From Pseudoneurospora amorphoporcata (taxonomy: Eukaryota > Ascomycota > Sordariomycetes > Sordariales > Sordariaceae): a stretch of DNA of 64,000 nt. A model generated the notes under the pieces. The model was not told the DNA's origin and ran no database searches. It saw only the letters and a list, made by a program, of their open reading frames with translations. Where the stretch lies: the NCBI GenBank assembly GCA_033297205.1, contig MU859130.1, forward strand, positions 62,001 through 126,000, read 5' to 3'. The translations under genes and the position numbers were made by a program. Shown here piece after piece: positions 1-11,128 of this stretch (its first letter is position 1; every line of letters starts with the position of its first letter).

Positions 1-838
1 ACCAAGGACACCAAGACACTCCGATACGGACGTGTCGAAGTTGTCGCAAAGCTTCCCAAGGGAGACTGGCTTTGGCCCGCCATTTGTAAGTGTCCCTCTC
101 CAACTCTCTTTTATCATATCGTACTAACAGCAATTTAAGGGATGATGCCTCAGGACTCCACCTACGGCGTCTGGCCCCGCTCCGGCGAAATCGACATCAT
201 GGAATCGCGCGGCAACGGGTACGACTACGAAGCCGGCGGACGTGATCTCTACTACGGCTCCCTGCACTGGGGTCCCTCGACACGAACAGACGCCTACTGG
301 CGAACCACCGCGGCCAAGCGTCTCAAGCGCGGCGATTTCTCCGAAAGCTTCCACACGTTCGGCCTCGAGTGGGACGAGAAGTACATTTACTTTTACCTGA
401 ATAACCGGCTCACGCAGATTATGCACGTTGGGTTCAATCAGAAAGAAGACCTCTGGAAGAAGGGCGAGTTTGCCCAGATGAAGGAGAATGATACGCTGTT
501 TGAAAACCCCTGGGCGGGAAGTGATTCACAGACAGGAAACGCGCCGTTTGATCAGCCGTTTTATTTGATTTTAAATGTTGCTGTGGGGAGTAAAATTGGG
601 TGGTTTCCGTAAGTCACGACTTTCGAGTTTTTTTGTGGTGCGGGTTTTGGACGATATAATGCTGACGAGTTGAAAATGTAGTGACAACAAGGGGAATAAA
701 CCGTGGCTTGACTCGGCCACCAACTCTCAGTGGACTTTCTGGTCCGCGGCTGACCAGTGGCTGCCGACCTGGGGAGAGGGCGATCAGCGCGGTATGACTG
801 TGAAGTCGGTTAGGATGTGGAAGAAGGGTGCTTGCTAG
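1..838 (+). CDS. GH16 family beta-glucanase (5' end outside window)
   Basis: Secreted-type glycoside hydrolase family 16 enzyme (laminarinase / beta-1,3-glucan-binding-protein-like clan), expected to cleave beta-1,3 or mixed-linkage glucan in walls. Three exons are visible: 1-85, 140-608 and 682-838. Introns are 86-139 (branch CTAAC at 124-128) and 609-681. The joined reading runs WPAIW-MMPQ and then GWFP-DNKGN without interruption. The GH16 catalytic signature ExDxxE is intact as GEIDIMES just after YGVWPRS, with the two glutamates as nucleophile and acid/base. Trp-rich substrate-binding stretches (SLHWGPS, TFWSAADQW) follow. The stop is TAG at 836-838. The start, signal peptide and N-terminal third lie upstream of the window, so secretion is inferred from the family. 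A chitin-glucan transferase role is less likely because Crh-type repeats are absent. Confidence 0.88.
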
Positions 839-1608
839 AACATGTGTTGCCATGAAGTCTTTTCTTTCCTATTCCTAGACTGTCTTGTATATGTAACACC
901 TGGGCTAATGTGTGATGAGTGTGACAGGGTGGATGACAGGACCAAGGTCGGATGGATGGAGGGAGGATGCGGTTAAACATTTCGAGGCATTAACAGAATT
1001 ACAAAACTGCCTGGTGCACCATGATATAGACCATTGCAAAATAAGGGATCATTTGCCACTGGACTCCCTAAAATACTCTATATAGATTATCTCTCAAGTG
1101 CTGTGCATTATGGGGGCTGGAAGAGGTTTAGGTAACATCCAACTCAGGAGGCTGCTTGGTATAGCAGTCAGTCAATCGCAAGTAATTAGAGAGAGAGAGA
1201 GAGGTTTTGATCCCATGACGGTCTGCAACTTCCCCTTGTGTGCTTAACCTGAGTTCAGGTTTTTCTTTGCTTTCGTTCGGCTTCCTTTCACCCTTTTCGT
1301 TGGCCACGACTCGTATCCCGAGTTACGGAAGGAAGGAAGGGACCTAGCAACTCGCGAGAAGGCAGGAAGAAACACCACACAACATCAGAAGACTTTTTGC
1401 AGAACACGCCCCGCCGAACCGGATCATTGCCGGCCGTGACTGGCAGTTCGCTCCATTTATTCACCATCTCAAGGGCAGGCACATGGCGACAAGGCAGGAG
1501 CGAGCATGGCTCGGACGAATACTGACCGCCGCGGGGGGGGGGGGCCGGGCGCCGCGGCCGCCCCGGGCGGCGCCAGAACCACTGGAGCGGGGGGGGCGGG
1601 AGGGGGGC
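839..1608. other. Intergenic, no gene seen
   Basis: This is the 3' flank of the GH16 gene. It holds a short AG microsatellite (about 1190-1202) and becomes strongly G/C-biased after 1520, with a run of about 12 G followed by CCGGGCGCCGCGGCC-type sequence that runs into the assembly gap. Reading frames here are short and low in complexity. No coding or RNA gene is supported. Confidence 0.6.
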
Positions 1609-1618
1609 NNNNNNNNNN
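1609..1618. other. Assembly gap (10 Ns)
   Basis: Ten consecutive Ns are flanked by a G-rich stretch on the left and, on the right, by a run of C followed by 34 consecutive A (1664-1697). The true length across the gap is unknown. Reading frames drawn across it are not meaningful. Confidence 0.98.
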
Positions 1619-1662
1619 TCCAACCTTGGACAAACCACCCCCACCCCCCCCCCCCCCCCACC

Positions 1663-1663
<1 letters not shown>

Positions 1664-1697
<34 letters not shown>
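1664..1697 (+). repeat. Poly(A) tract, 34 nt
   Basis: An uninterrupted run of A lies next to a poly(C) run and the sequence gap. It could be a genuine tract, a retroposon tail, or a low-quality contig end. No target-site duplication or retrotransposon sequence was seen beside it. Confidence 0.8.
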
Positions 1698-1699
<2 letters not shown>

Positions 1700-1958
1700 G
1701 GACGGGATCTTGTGCCCCATCTGCCCGCGCCTGCCAGTTTTGTGAGGATGTTTGATGAGTTTAACGAAAGGGGCTTCTCGACTACCGGACAGTAGTAGGT
1801 AGCTATTTCCTTGTAACACTATTCAGGACCACGGCGAGGTGATGCAGCCGACCACGTACGACGACTCTTTCTTTTTCTTGTTGGACACTTTGTTTGACAT
1901 ACTTATTGAGGTTCTGTTTGTATTTCTATATCAACGCCCAATCGACTCGCTCAATCTG

Positions 1959-2440
1959 ATGTTGTGTTCGGAATCCGAGTATACCAGTATCTAAGAGGTT
2001 GCATATACTGTTGATGGCCTGCAGCAAAATCGCTGTACAGTAATGCAACAGTAATGCACCCCAACCTACCCCAAACTCCCCCTATAACGGTCTCGTGTTC
2101 GTTGGTATTGTTGTACTGGCATACTGGTCCAATGGGGCGCTGTAAATACAGGGCATATGTGTACTGGAAAGCTAGTCCTGAGTGCTTTTATATTGGTATA
2201 AACATGGGGTTTGAAGCAGTATGAAAACGAAGAAAGTAGTAAGAACTCTAACGATTTCTGGCCTTCTGATTGGTCAGATGCAGGCCATTGGGGGAGTTGG
2301 GGGAAGTGCAGCGACTTGCAGATTTTTACTGGAAAACAGCCGAACACAAAAAGCAACGGCAGTATGCCGTTGCTTACTGTTCTTACTGCCATATAAACTT
2401 TCTTACTGTTACTGGCATACTGGGATTCCGAACACAACAT
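1959..2440. mobile_element. 482-bp element with 31-bp terminal inverted repeats (MITE-like)
   Basis: The left end (1959-1989) and right end (2410-2440) are inverted copies matching at 29 of 31 positions, sharing ATGTTGTGTTCGGAAT at the outer tips. The interior holds a 14-bp direct copy of part of the right end (TACTGGCATACTGG at 2114-2127 and 2410-2423), a repeated CCGAACACAA (2340-2349 and 2429-2438), and a hairpin of two 11-bp arms around GTA (2351-2375). There is no convincing ORF. No target-site duplication is obvious next to the tips. This structure fits a non-autonomous DNA transposon, but the family is not recognised. Confidence 0.6.
2351..2375. repeat. Perfect hairpin, 11-bp arms, 3-nt loop
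   Basis: AAGCAACGGCA at 2351-2361 is the exact reverse complement of 2365-2375, with GTA between them. It lies inside the inverted-repeat element and may be part of its structure. Confidence 0.85.
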
Positions 2441-2504
2441 GAGTGTCTGTCATGTCTTGTTCATCGTTTCCTTGTTCTTCACGTTACACCTGAACACCAC
2501 CAAG

Positions 2505-2790
2505 GAGCTTGTCCCTTTTCCATTGACCATATGAGTCTTGTTGCAGCTTTTCACGATGTTTACTCGTCAACATTAGGTTTACTGTCAACCAGAGGCACAG
2601 TTACAAAACAAACCCCTTTTCCACTGACCATATAGACCACAGAAAGAGCTTTCCAGGATCACTACTCGTCAGCACTCGGATCCTTATTGGCCTTAGATGC
2701 CTCAGGCAGTTGACGCCAACACCATATCATGCTTTCAGCAACCGGAAGATGCTCAGCCCGACACCCTCATTGACCAAAACGTACTCGGCG
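2505..2790 (+). repeat. Degenerate direct repeats, period about 100 bp
   Basis: CCTTTTCC(A)-TGACCATAT recurs at about 2513 and 2611, each followed after some 45 bp by an ACTCGTCA motif. A weaker third copy (ATTGACC then ACTCGGCGTCAA) begins near 2770. The copies are diverged and no ORF spans them, so this may be old tandemly duplicated DNA. Confidence 0.4.
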
Positions 2791-5700
2791 TCAACCTTTC
2801 ATCACACTCCAAACGAACGAATCGCCAAAAGCAGCGCACGATATTTGCGGCCAATGAGAACTAATTTCAACTGTCATGATATGGGTGCCGCGGTTCGGAA
2901 GCCACCCCTCTATTCCGTCACTGCTCTTTCTCCTCTCAGCTCGCGATCCAGGTGGACGCCACGCGGTTGGGCGGTCACTACGGCTCGACCACTCACATAA
3001 TATGGCGCCCAATCGCCCTTTCAACACAGCACACAGCCTTCTGAACGGTTGGCGGAACGTGTAGATCCACGCGGACGGTCCGTTCATGTTCGGATCTTCA
3101 GTTTTTCTTTGAACCAGTCACTCCTGTGTAACCGGTGATGTATTACATCCAGGCTTTCAAGATCTCGGTTGAGTGAGATGATTTTGACATGTTCACATAT
3201 CCAGCGATCATCATCAGTTCCATCACCGGCACTTCAATGGCACCGTTGTCGTTCATTATCGCACAAAGGATGTTGATATTGACAGGGGGCATCTGAGATC
3301 ATGGAGATCCAGACTCACGGTGAATTCTTCTCAGGCTGAAATCGCAATCTCCCCACTGTGAGGCACTCACGACAAAAGACGAAAAAAAAGAAAAGCTCGC
3401 TGACACTGTTGCAAAATTGATCGGGTGACGAAGCCCTGATCACTGCTTCTGTGTTTGCTGTTTGCGGAAGACGTTGGAAAAGTCTCCGGGGTCATGTTCA
3501 ACGTTAGCCCATCTTCAGTTAGCCTCGCTAGCAAGCAGGGTTCTCAAAAGCTCGTGTGGCTTAAGGTTCTGATTAAAAAGTGTTGTGTAAAGCGAAGTTG
3601 CTATCCACTATAACCCCACTGTCTATTCGTTAACGCGAAAGCTGCCGTTTTGGATTGGTACCGCATCTGTGGAGGACGTTCCGTTTTGTCCCACGGACCC
3701 ACTTTGGGAAGGCTTTCGATACATGCAACCTAACGGGGGACAGTAAGGTGGTACATATCAAAGTATCTCCACTCTGCCACAGCCCTGACGCCCTCGTCAC
3801 GAGCTCCACTCCAGCACCACATGGAATGTGGGTCTCTGCGAACAAAGTGAGAGGACGGGGGACACCCCAGAAAATGAATAATGGGCGCTGATTGGTCGAG
3901 ATGGGGTACGATGTAGGGCGGATTTTTGGAGATTAGCAGGTCTGAGCTGAGACTACTCGACAACAACTTCGCCTTTCCCTCTTCCCGTCACTCTGCAAGT
4001 ATCACCACGAACCGCGTTCACGACACCCACTGTCACCCACCCAGCGCTTCGAATGCTTCAGAGGCGGCACGGCTTGACGCAGGAACGAGAAGAGGGGTGC
4101 ATCACTTTTTAAATTGCAACACGAGAGCGACTCTTGCGGCTCCAATGTCAAAGTCAACAACATTATCTGGAAGTCTTTGCCGGATTCCGAAACCAAAAAC
4201 GATAACACCAAGGGGAACAAACAAGACACACCGACAATTATGCAAACACTGATGGAATATCACGGCAACACACATAACCCACCATTTGCGATCACAACAA
4301 CACGATCATGCAGCTGCACGCTTCTAAATTTGGTTTAGACTCAGAAGAATACTGTGTGTTCTCCAGTATCCTCAGCACTGGCTCAACAGCATGTTCGAAA
4401 GCTGGACGGTCTCTTCCACTCACTCGGGTCGGTTATCAATCCCCACGTCCTTAGGAGTCTAGATGCTCACAAGGGCTCCAACTAGGCGGTCCACAAGGGC
4501 TCTCGACGACCTGAGAACTAGGAAAGCTTAAAGGTTAAAGTCACATTGGTGCCCTCCAGTCATCATCAAGAACAGCATTCGAAAAGCGACAACATCTCAA
4601 TCATCCCAGATGGAGATCTACTATAAGATCAACCACTAGGGCAGACCAGGGACCTGCAGGGACCAGTTCTCGCCATCTCGTGGTTCTCCAATCTCATTCA
4701 TCGGTTTGCGAGTGGAGGAGGCATTCCGAAAAAAAGGTGACAGGACGCCTCATTCAGAGTGACAGAACCCTGGGGTACATCTTTCATGGGAACACAAAAG
4801 TACTCTGACAACAGTACCAACCGTGCGGACGTCACTATGCTCCCGCTGTTCCGGATGCTCCCTTGTCCTCCCTCCTCTCCCAGAGTCACTCTTCCGTTGA
4901 GCGGTGCAAGGTTACTCAGCACCGACTCTCCAAGCCACACCGGGTAGAAACATGCGCCTCATAATCCCAAATGGGAATTCAAGTCGATAACTCGCTTCTT
5001 GAGGCGGCTCTACAACACTCTAGAGCACGTTCCTTACCCCTGACAATCTACCCTCCACCACGACGGCATGGTGGCAACACTCTTAGCCAGTAACAGCATA
5101 TCGAGACAGAAATTATGCGAATATTCAACTTTCCAGCAAACTTTCTACAACCGGAATAGCATACGGGATTCGTCGGTAGCTGGAAAAAACAAACGCTTGA
5201 ACGAAAAAGGCGTTTGTTGCCGTGCATTGTCCGTTGTCAAAGTTGCCCCTGTTATCGTCGCTTGAATCACGCGAGACCAGCTTCCAGCCCAGTTCTCCAT
5301 GAGCGAAGCCACAAGATATTAGCAATAATGGAACGAGCAACACAACCATGCCCCTCTCTCTCATCAACGTCACACAGTAAGGCGCTGCCGGAGCAAAGCG
5401 ACTTTCAACCCCGAATCATGTTGGCGGCTTCGTGCCCACGCCAGCCTCGCAGCAGCATGTGCGAAAACACGGAGGGTGCTTTGAGATAAAGCAAGGAAAG
5501 AACGAGCACTTACACACCATTCCTGTCGGTACCTTATATCCGCTCCCTCGGGATGGAAGCTTTGGATAATTATCTCCAAGAAGCTGCAAGCAAGGAGCTT
5601 TTGCCACATTCGATTTGACAGCGGTTCCGCCAAGTGGGAACTCGAACGATACGCAGTTGCTCTGAACCCGAACACCTGGGCTCTGGGCTCTACTCTCGCA

Positions 5701-6298
5701 CTCAACCATCTCTCCGTGAAGCCCATAATGGACATGTGCAGAAAATAAATCACCAAAACTGTGATCCCCTGGTCCATTGACTGACATGGCGGACTGGGCT
5801 GGATTCCCTTGGGATTCGACAGGCAGCTGCCGAGAAGTCACCTACCTGAGGGCTGGAACGGCTACGAGACTTTGCTTGGACCGACTGCCCTACCGCTGCC
5901 ATCTTCGCTTTCTATCACGCCGAGAAAACAAACCTCGGTCTTCTATCAATCTGTGGGCCATACAGGAGGGGATATCGTAAAGCGACATGATACCTGATGA
6001 TAGGGAATTGCCCCCTAGCAGACGGCCCAACCAAAAGTCAGCCAGCCCGTTATCACGGCTATTGAGCCAGACCAGCCGGTGCATGGACAGATGGCGATGC
6101 CGGTGCCGCCCTGAGCGAAAACCCCCACTGCTATTTTCTTCTTTCGCTTGCTTCCATCTCGCCCCTCCCTCGTCGATATATCCTCACTTCACGCTGTTGT
6201 CCTCTGGCATCCCACTTTCGCTCTTTAGAATAGCGGACTCGGAGGATTCTAATATCTCTTACAACTCTCACTCAGCTTTACCTAAGGTACTTTTGGGC
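2791..6298. other. 3.5-kb region without a recognised gene
   Basis: Frames on both strands are short (below about 140 codons), lack known motifs, and do not join through plausible introns into a family I recognise. The proximal part (after about 6000), with a pyrimidine-rich stretch, is probably the promoter and leader of the polysaccharide synthase gene. Unusually long for this gene-dense window. Confidence 0.5.
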
Positions 6299-6334
6299 AT
6301 GTGCGAGGAAGACATCATCAGCATCTCTGTCTAA
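6299..6334 (+). other. Upstream ORF in leader of GT2 gene (11 codons)
   Basis: ATG at 6299 opens an 11-codon frame ending in TAA at 6332-6334, 127 bp before the main start at 6462. If the leader begins upstream of it, the uORF would be scanned first and could lower translation of the synthase. The transcription start is unknown. Confidence 0.35.
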
Positions 6335-6461
6335 TAGAGTCTCTCTTTGAACCCGTACGCTCGTTCATCTACTGGTCTAACACTCGGTCGTCGTCATCTA
6401 GTCACGAGTTCATCTTCATCATCGACACTCGTCACTGTTTCGACAAGGATTTAATATCAAG

Positions 6462-9400
6462 ATGGCAGGCTCACACAGCGGGGGGAAGGACTTCCCTCTA
6501 CGACCTCTACCTCCTTCGAGGAATCCTTCTTCTACACCATCAGACTTCCCTTCACCTCTCAACTCACCACTACGACCCAACTTCCAACATGAACCCATCA
6601 GTGGTGTCGATACTCCCCCAACTTCGGAACTCCAAGGCCCCGGGTCTTTCTACACTCTGAATGGGACAGGCAGTGCTCTATCAGTGGCCTCGGATCAGAC
6701 GGGGATGTCAACGCCGGTGACATATGCCGACGAGTTCAGGTTCAAGACAGTAAGTCACCAAGGCATACAACTTCTGAAGAATAGGCGCTAACTTTATACC
6801 TCTGCCAGATGATCAAGTACCTCAGTAAGCAAATAGAGAAGGCCGGATGGATGCCTCCCGAGAAAGAAAGGCGGCCACCAAATGGTTACGGAGTGCTATA
6901 CAAGAAGTCCCGAGGACAATATGTCACATACCCAGAGGATCTGTCACAGGCAGTCACTTCCTGTGTACAGAGGCTCAACCTTGTCATCGCCTTCACCATG
7001 AAGCCCGAGATGCTCGACGGCATCCTCTCCTCCCTCAGCCCCAACCAATCCGAACTCAAGCTCATGGACGGTTCTCAACTTCAAATCGCCGAGTCCCTCA
7101 ACAGCATGGTACCCGCCAACGTCAAGAAGTTCCAATACGCCTGCTTGGTCCGACAAGAAGGCATTGTGCTCGTATGGCACGATGACCTGCTGCACATCGT
7201 GCCCACAGCCGCCAGGATAGAGGAGAAGCTGCTCGCCATGGTCTGGGGAACAGGTCAACTACCGTTCGGCCGTCTCCAAGCCCCATCGCGACCGAACTCG
7301 GTTCTCTCCACCAACACTTCCATCTACAAAGCCGAGAAGCCCTCGACCCCGGGACCGGGTACCATGGGCGCTCTCCCCAATGACAGCGCCGAACAGCTTG
7401 AGAAGGACGAGTGTGTCGATGCCAAGGAGTCTCTACAGCGTCCCGTCCAGCGCACATCCGCTTTTTTCGTCGGCATGGCTATGTGCCTGGGCATTGTCCT
7501 CCTCTTCGGTACCTACATCTCCCAGCTGCTGATCGAGTGCGTCGTCGACGGGACGTACATCCGCTTGGCGCTGATTGTCTGCGTGCCGTTCTTGCTGTGT
7601 GTCAGTCTGTTCTTCTTCCAGGTCATTTTCTCAAACCTGTTCCAGATTGTTGGCCCCATTGGTGGACAGCATACCAACTCGAGGTTCTACTCGTGCATCA
7701 AGCCGAGCCTGAGGAGGGCGTACATGGACGGGTTCACGGCGCCGCATATCACGATTCAGATGCCGGTTTATAAGGAGGGTATGGAGAGCGTTATCATTCC
7801 GACTGTGAGGAGTTTGCAGGCGGCTATTTCTTTTTATGAGAGTCATGGTGGTGAGTGTCTCCTTCCCCGCCCCCGTCTAACTACGCTAGTGAGGCCGAAA
7901 GCTGACTTGAGTATGTTGTAAGGCTCCGCCTCAATCTTCATCAACGACGACGGTATGCGCGTCATCTCCGAAGAGGAAGCGCAGAAGCGCATCGAGTTCT
8001 ACCACGACAATCACATCGGCTGGGTTGCCCGTCCTAAGCACGGCGACAACGGTTTCATCCGCAAGGGCAAGTTCAAGAAGGCCTCCAACATGAACTTCGC
8101 CCTCAACATCTCCCAAAAGGTCGAAAAGTACCTCCAGGAAATGGTGGATGCCAAGTTGGCTGCCGAGGGCACCGACCTCATTGATGAGCAAGAGGAAGAG
8201 GAGATGTACCAGGCTGCTCTCGCGAGAGTGCTCGAGGAGAACCAGCTTGCTCAGGCGGCTGGTAACATCAGGATGGGAGAGTACATTCTGATTGTTGACT
8301 CTGATACCCGTGTGGTGAGTACTTTACCCTGTCTTTTGTTTTTCTTCTTTGATTGGATTGTGACTGACATTGAACGAACGACAGCCCGTCGACTGCCTCC
8401 TCTACGGAGCCGCTGAAATGTTCCTCTCCCCCGAAGTCGCCATCGTCCAACACTCCACCGGCGTGATGCAAGTCTCGTGGGACTATTTCGAAAACGGCAT
8501 TACCTTCTTCACCAACCTCGTCTACACAGCCATTCGGTTCTCCATCGGGTCAGGCGAAGTCGCTCCCTTTGTCGGTCACAACGCTTTTCTCCGCTGGCAA
8601 GGTACGTTTTTTTCCCTTCCACCCATTTACCCCATCCTCCTACTAACAAATCCCCCTTGACAGCCGTCCAAGACGTCGGCGTCCCCGAAGCCAACGAGTA
8701 CATAGCCTACTGGTCCGAGTCGCACGTCTCTGAAGACTTCGACATCGCTCTCCGGCTCCAAATCAAGGGCTCCATCGTGCGCATCGCCTCCTACCACGGC
8801 ACGCAATTCCAAGAAGGCGTCTCTCTCACAATCTACGACGAGATCGCCCGCTGGCAAAAATACGCCTACGGCGTTTCGGAAATGATTTTCCACCCTCTCC
8901 ATCGCTGGATCTTCAAGGGGCCCTTTACACCCCTTTTCTATACCTTCTTGGGCTCCAACATCATGTATTCCTCCAAGATTTCCATTTTCGCTTACATCTG
9001 CTCTTACTTTGCCCTGGCCTCGGCGCTCATGTTGACGCTGCTCAACTATTTCCTCGTGGGCTGGTTCGTCGACACCCTCGATCACGCGTACATGTCCTCC
9101 TGGCAAGTCTTCGTGTCTTTGGTGGTCGTCTTCAACATCATGGGCCACATCGCCCTTGCCGCGCTGCGGTACCGCACCGGCGACCGCTCTTTACTCTCTT
9201 CGCTATGCGAAAACTTCAAATGGACGCCCATGCTCACGGTATTCTTTGGGGGGTTGTCGTTCCACGTCACCACCGCTCTACTCGCTCATCTGTTCCACAT
9301 CGACATGCAATGGGGCGCCACCTCCAAAGAGAAAGAAAACAGCAACTTCTTCCAGGAGATCCCCAAGATCATCAAGACGTTCAAGTGGATGTATGTCTTT

Positions 9401-9562
9401 TTGATTATTGTGGCGGGCGGCATGGTCTACTTGGGCAAGTGGGCGCCCAAGGGGTGGGAGATTCAGGATTTCACGGCTATTGTGCCGCTGGCGATCAATC
9501 TGGTCAGTCATGCGCTGACGCCATTGGTGCTGAATCCGTCTTTGATGGTGTTCAATTACTAA
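6462..9562 (+). CDS. GT2 processive membrane polysaccharide synthase (Tft1/CelA-like)
   Basis: Family 2 glycosyltransferase of the fungal cellulose-synthase-like group, whose best studied member (Aspergillus Tft1) makes mixed-linkage beta-1,3/1,4-glucan; that product is inferred here. Exons: 6462-6749, 6809-7850, 7923-8314, 8385-8601, 8664-9562, giving 945 residues. An acidic and Pro/Ser-rich cytosolic region of about 300 residues precedes two membrane segments (about 311-331 and 340-370). The catalytic domain has INDDG (about 450), the DxD motif as VDSDTR (about 570), SEDFD (about 670, the TED equivalent) and ARWQKYAYG (about 705, the Q/RxxRW motif that marks processive synthases). Five further membrane segments follow, ending LNPSLMVFNY. 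All introns have GT donors and AG acceptors with CTAAC-like branches. Chitin synthase is unlikely because QxxEY and the chitin-synthase QRRRW forms are absent. Confidence 0.88.
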
Positions 9563-9880
9563 GGGGTGTTGGTGGTGGAGTGAGAAGTGGTCAGGAAAAG
9601 AACAAAAGGGGGGAGTGTCTTACTTGTGCATGTGTGTGTGTATTATCATCTTCGCCCATCGGCCTTTTTCCCTTTTTTTTCTCACTTGTTTATATCGGAA
9701 GCGACGGAAAGGTTGTGGAGGGTGATCTGGGAGGGCTGTTCATATGCTCGCTATTTATGCTTTATGCTGTAGATTACTTACTGGTTGGATGGAGGACTGG
9801 TTCGGATATTGGAGGAAAGATTTCTTTATCAGGTCTGTCAACAAGTCACTAGATATCGTGTCTATAGGAATTTGGGATGG

Positions 9881-9898
9881 GAGTAATCGGACATAGTA
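9881..9898 (+). repeat. 18-bp direct repeat, copy 1
   Basis: Identical to 10838-10855. Downstream of both copies the similarity continues weakly (AAAGAA followed by AGTAAT and CC). It lies about 320 bp beyond the stop of the GT2 gene. Confidence 0.75.
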
Positions 9899-10837
9899 TT
9901 CTAATGCCTTATACACAAAGAAAGTAATTCCGTCGACGTCAGCCCACTTGCCTTAATCCCAAATCTGCCATTAGTATTCAACTGACTGCTTTACGATGGA
10001 GAGGATGGGCCATCCAGACGTTGGGTGGAGGGTGTCCTGATTTTTACCTACCCAGATATATGAATACCTACCTATGGGTACCTCTAGAAGGCGAGGTAAC
10101 CCACAGTCCAAGTCGATGGTCGGTACCACTACAAACATCGTGCACATCACTGTTAAGTCAGCGTTTTGGGACGAGATCATAGGTCTACGGTGGGTAGCGG
10201 AGCTTAATAATCGAGCTTCGCATGTATGAACTTCCCGTTTTGCACGTTCGTCTGCATTAGAATACGTGAACGGACAGGATGGATACCTATGAATTTAGGT
10301 GCTAAGTAAGGTCCAATCTGGAAACATAAATCATATACCTATCTCTCAATCTCAACCGCAAAACACAACAAAGAACAAGACATTCGCAACCCCGAAATCC
10401 AGATTCCCGTACTATCTCCACCGCAGGTATTACTGACATCCAACCGTTCCTTTGTTCTATCCGCCGCCGCCCGGCAGACACGCCCCCTTCCTCACGACAG
10501 AATATCGGATGACATGACACCCGCAACCCATCCCGCGCCTTCCCAGATTAGACTGGGCCCGGCCCGGACACCGACCAGCTGGTTGAAGTATACAAGGTTC
10601 GTTACCTAGACCCTCTAACACAACGGGGAGCCCTGTAAGTCTGGTCTTATGGCGCAGTGGTTATCGTTGATGAAAATCTGCGCGGCAGTTTTCGCAAAGT
10701 TTCGCAGCTGGCGGATTGGAGGGAGTTGTTTATTGCGATACATGGAGGTGGGAGACATGGGAAATGAGTGATGGAAGAGATGATGTGATGCACTGCCAGA
10801 AACAATAATTGGTGTTCAATCTCAAATCAGTATAAGA

Positions 10838-10855
10838 GAGTAATCGGACATAGTA
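10838..10855 (+). repeat. 18-bp direct repeat, copy 2
   Basis: Identical to 9881-9898. It lies about 275 bp beyond the stop of lsg1, on the opposite strand relative to that gene. Confidence 0.75.
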
Positions 10856-11128
10856 GTGCCTGCAAAGAAGAGTAATACCATTGAACGCCGGTCTATGTAG
10901 TTCCAGCACGAAAATTTCCAACAGATCCCAATATGCCTTTTAGTGTAGTCATGGCCATAAGTATAAAAGTAACCTGACTTCACAGATGAAAGAGCGTTAT
11001 TGCCAGAACAACAATTGGTATTTTTAACCTGAAACAAACAACCGAAATCCCATACATGAACCCCAGAGACCTTTACAGGAATGTTACAAAGAAAAAATGC
11101 AACGCAAGAAAGAGCACACATAGCGCAC

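Larger units (their letters stand above)
9563..11128. other. Convergent 3' flank between GT2 gene and lsg1
   Basis: Both neighbouring genes end toward this stretch. It holds an exact 18-bp direct repeat (GAGTAATCGGACATAGTA at 9881-9898 and 10838-10855). It also has a second diverged pair around CTGCCAGAAACAATAATTGG at about 10792 and 11007. No gene is supported. Confidence 0.55.

Noticed and set aside
1150..1235. Possible tRNA around TGGTATAGCAGTC
   Set aside because: The T-arm candidate is poor, the interior is an AG microsatellite, and no acceptor stem forms.
1500..1750. Frames reading across the N gap
   Set aside because: They depend on unknown bases and homopolymers.
10645..10690. tRNA-like A-box (TGGCGCAGTGG)
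   Set aside because: No matching B-box (GGTTCRANNCC) follows at the right distance and the acceptor arms do not pair.
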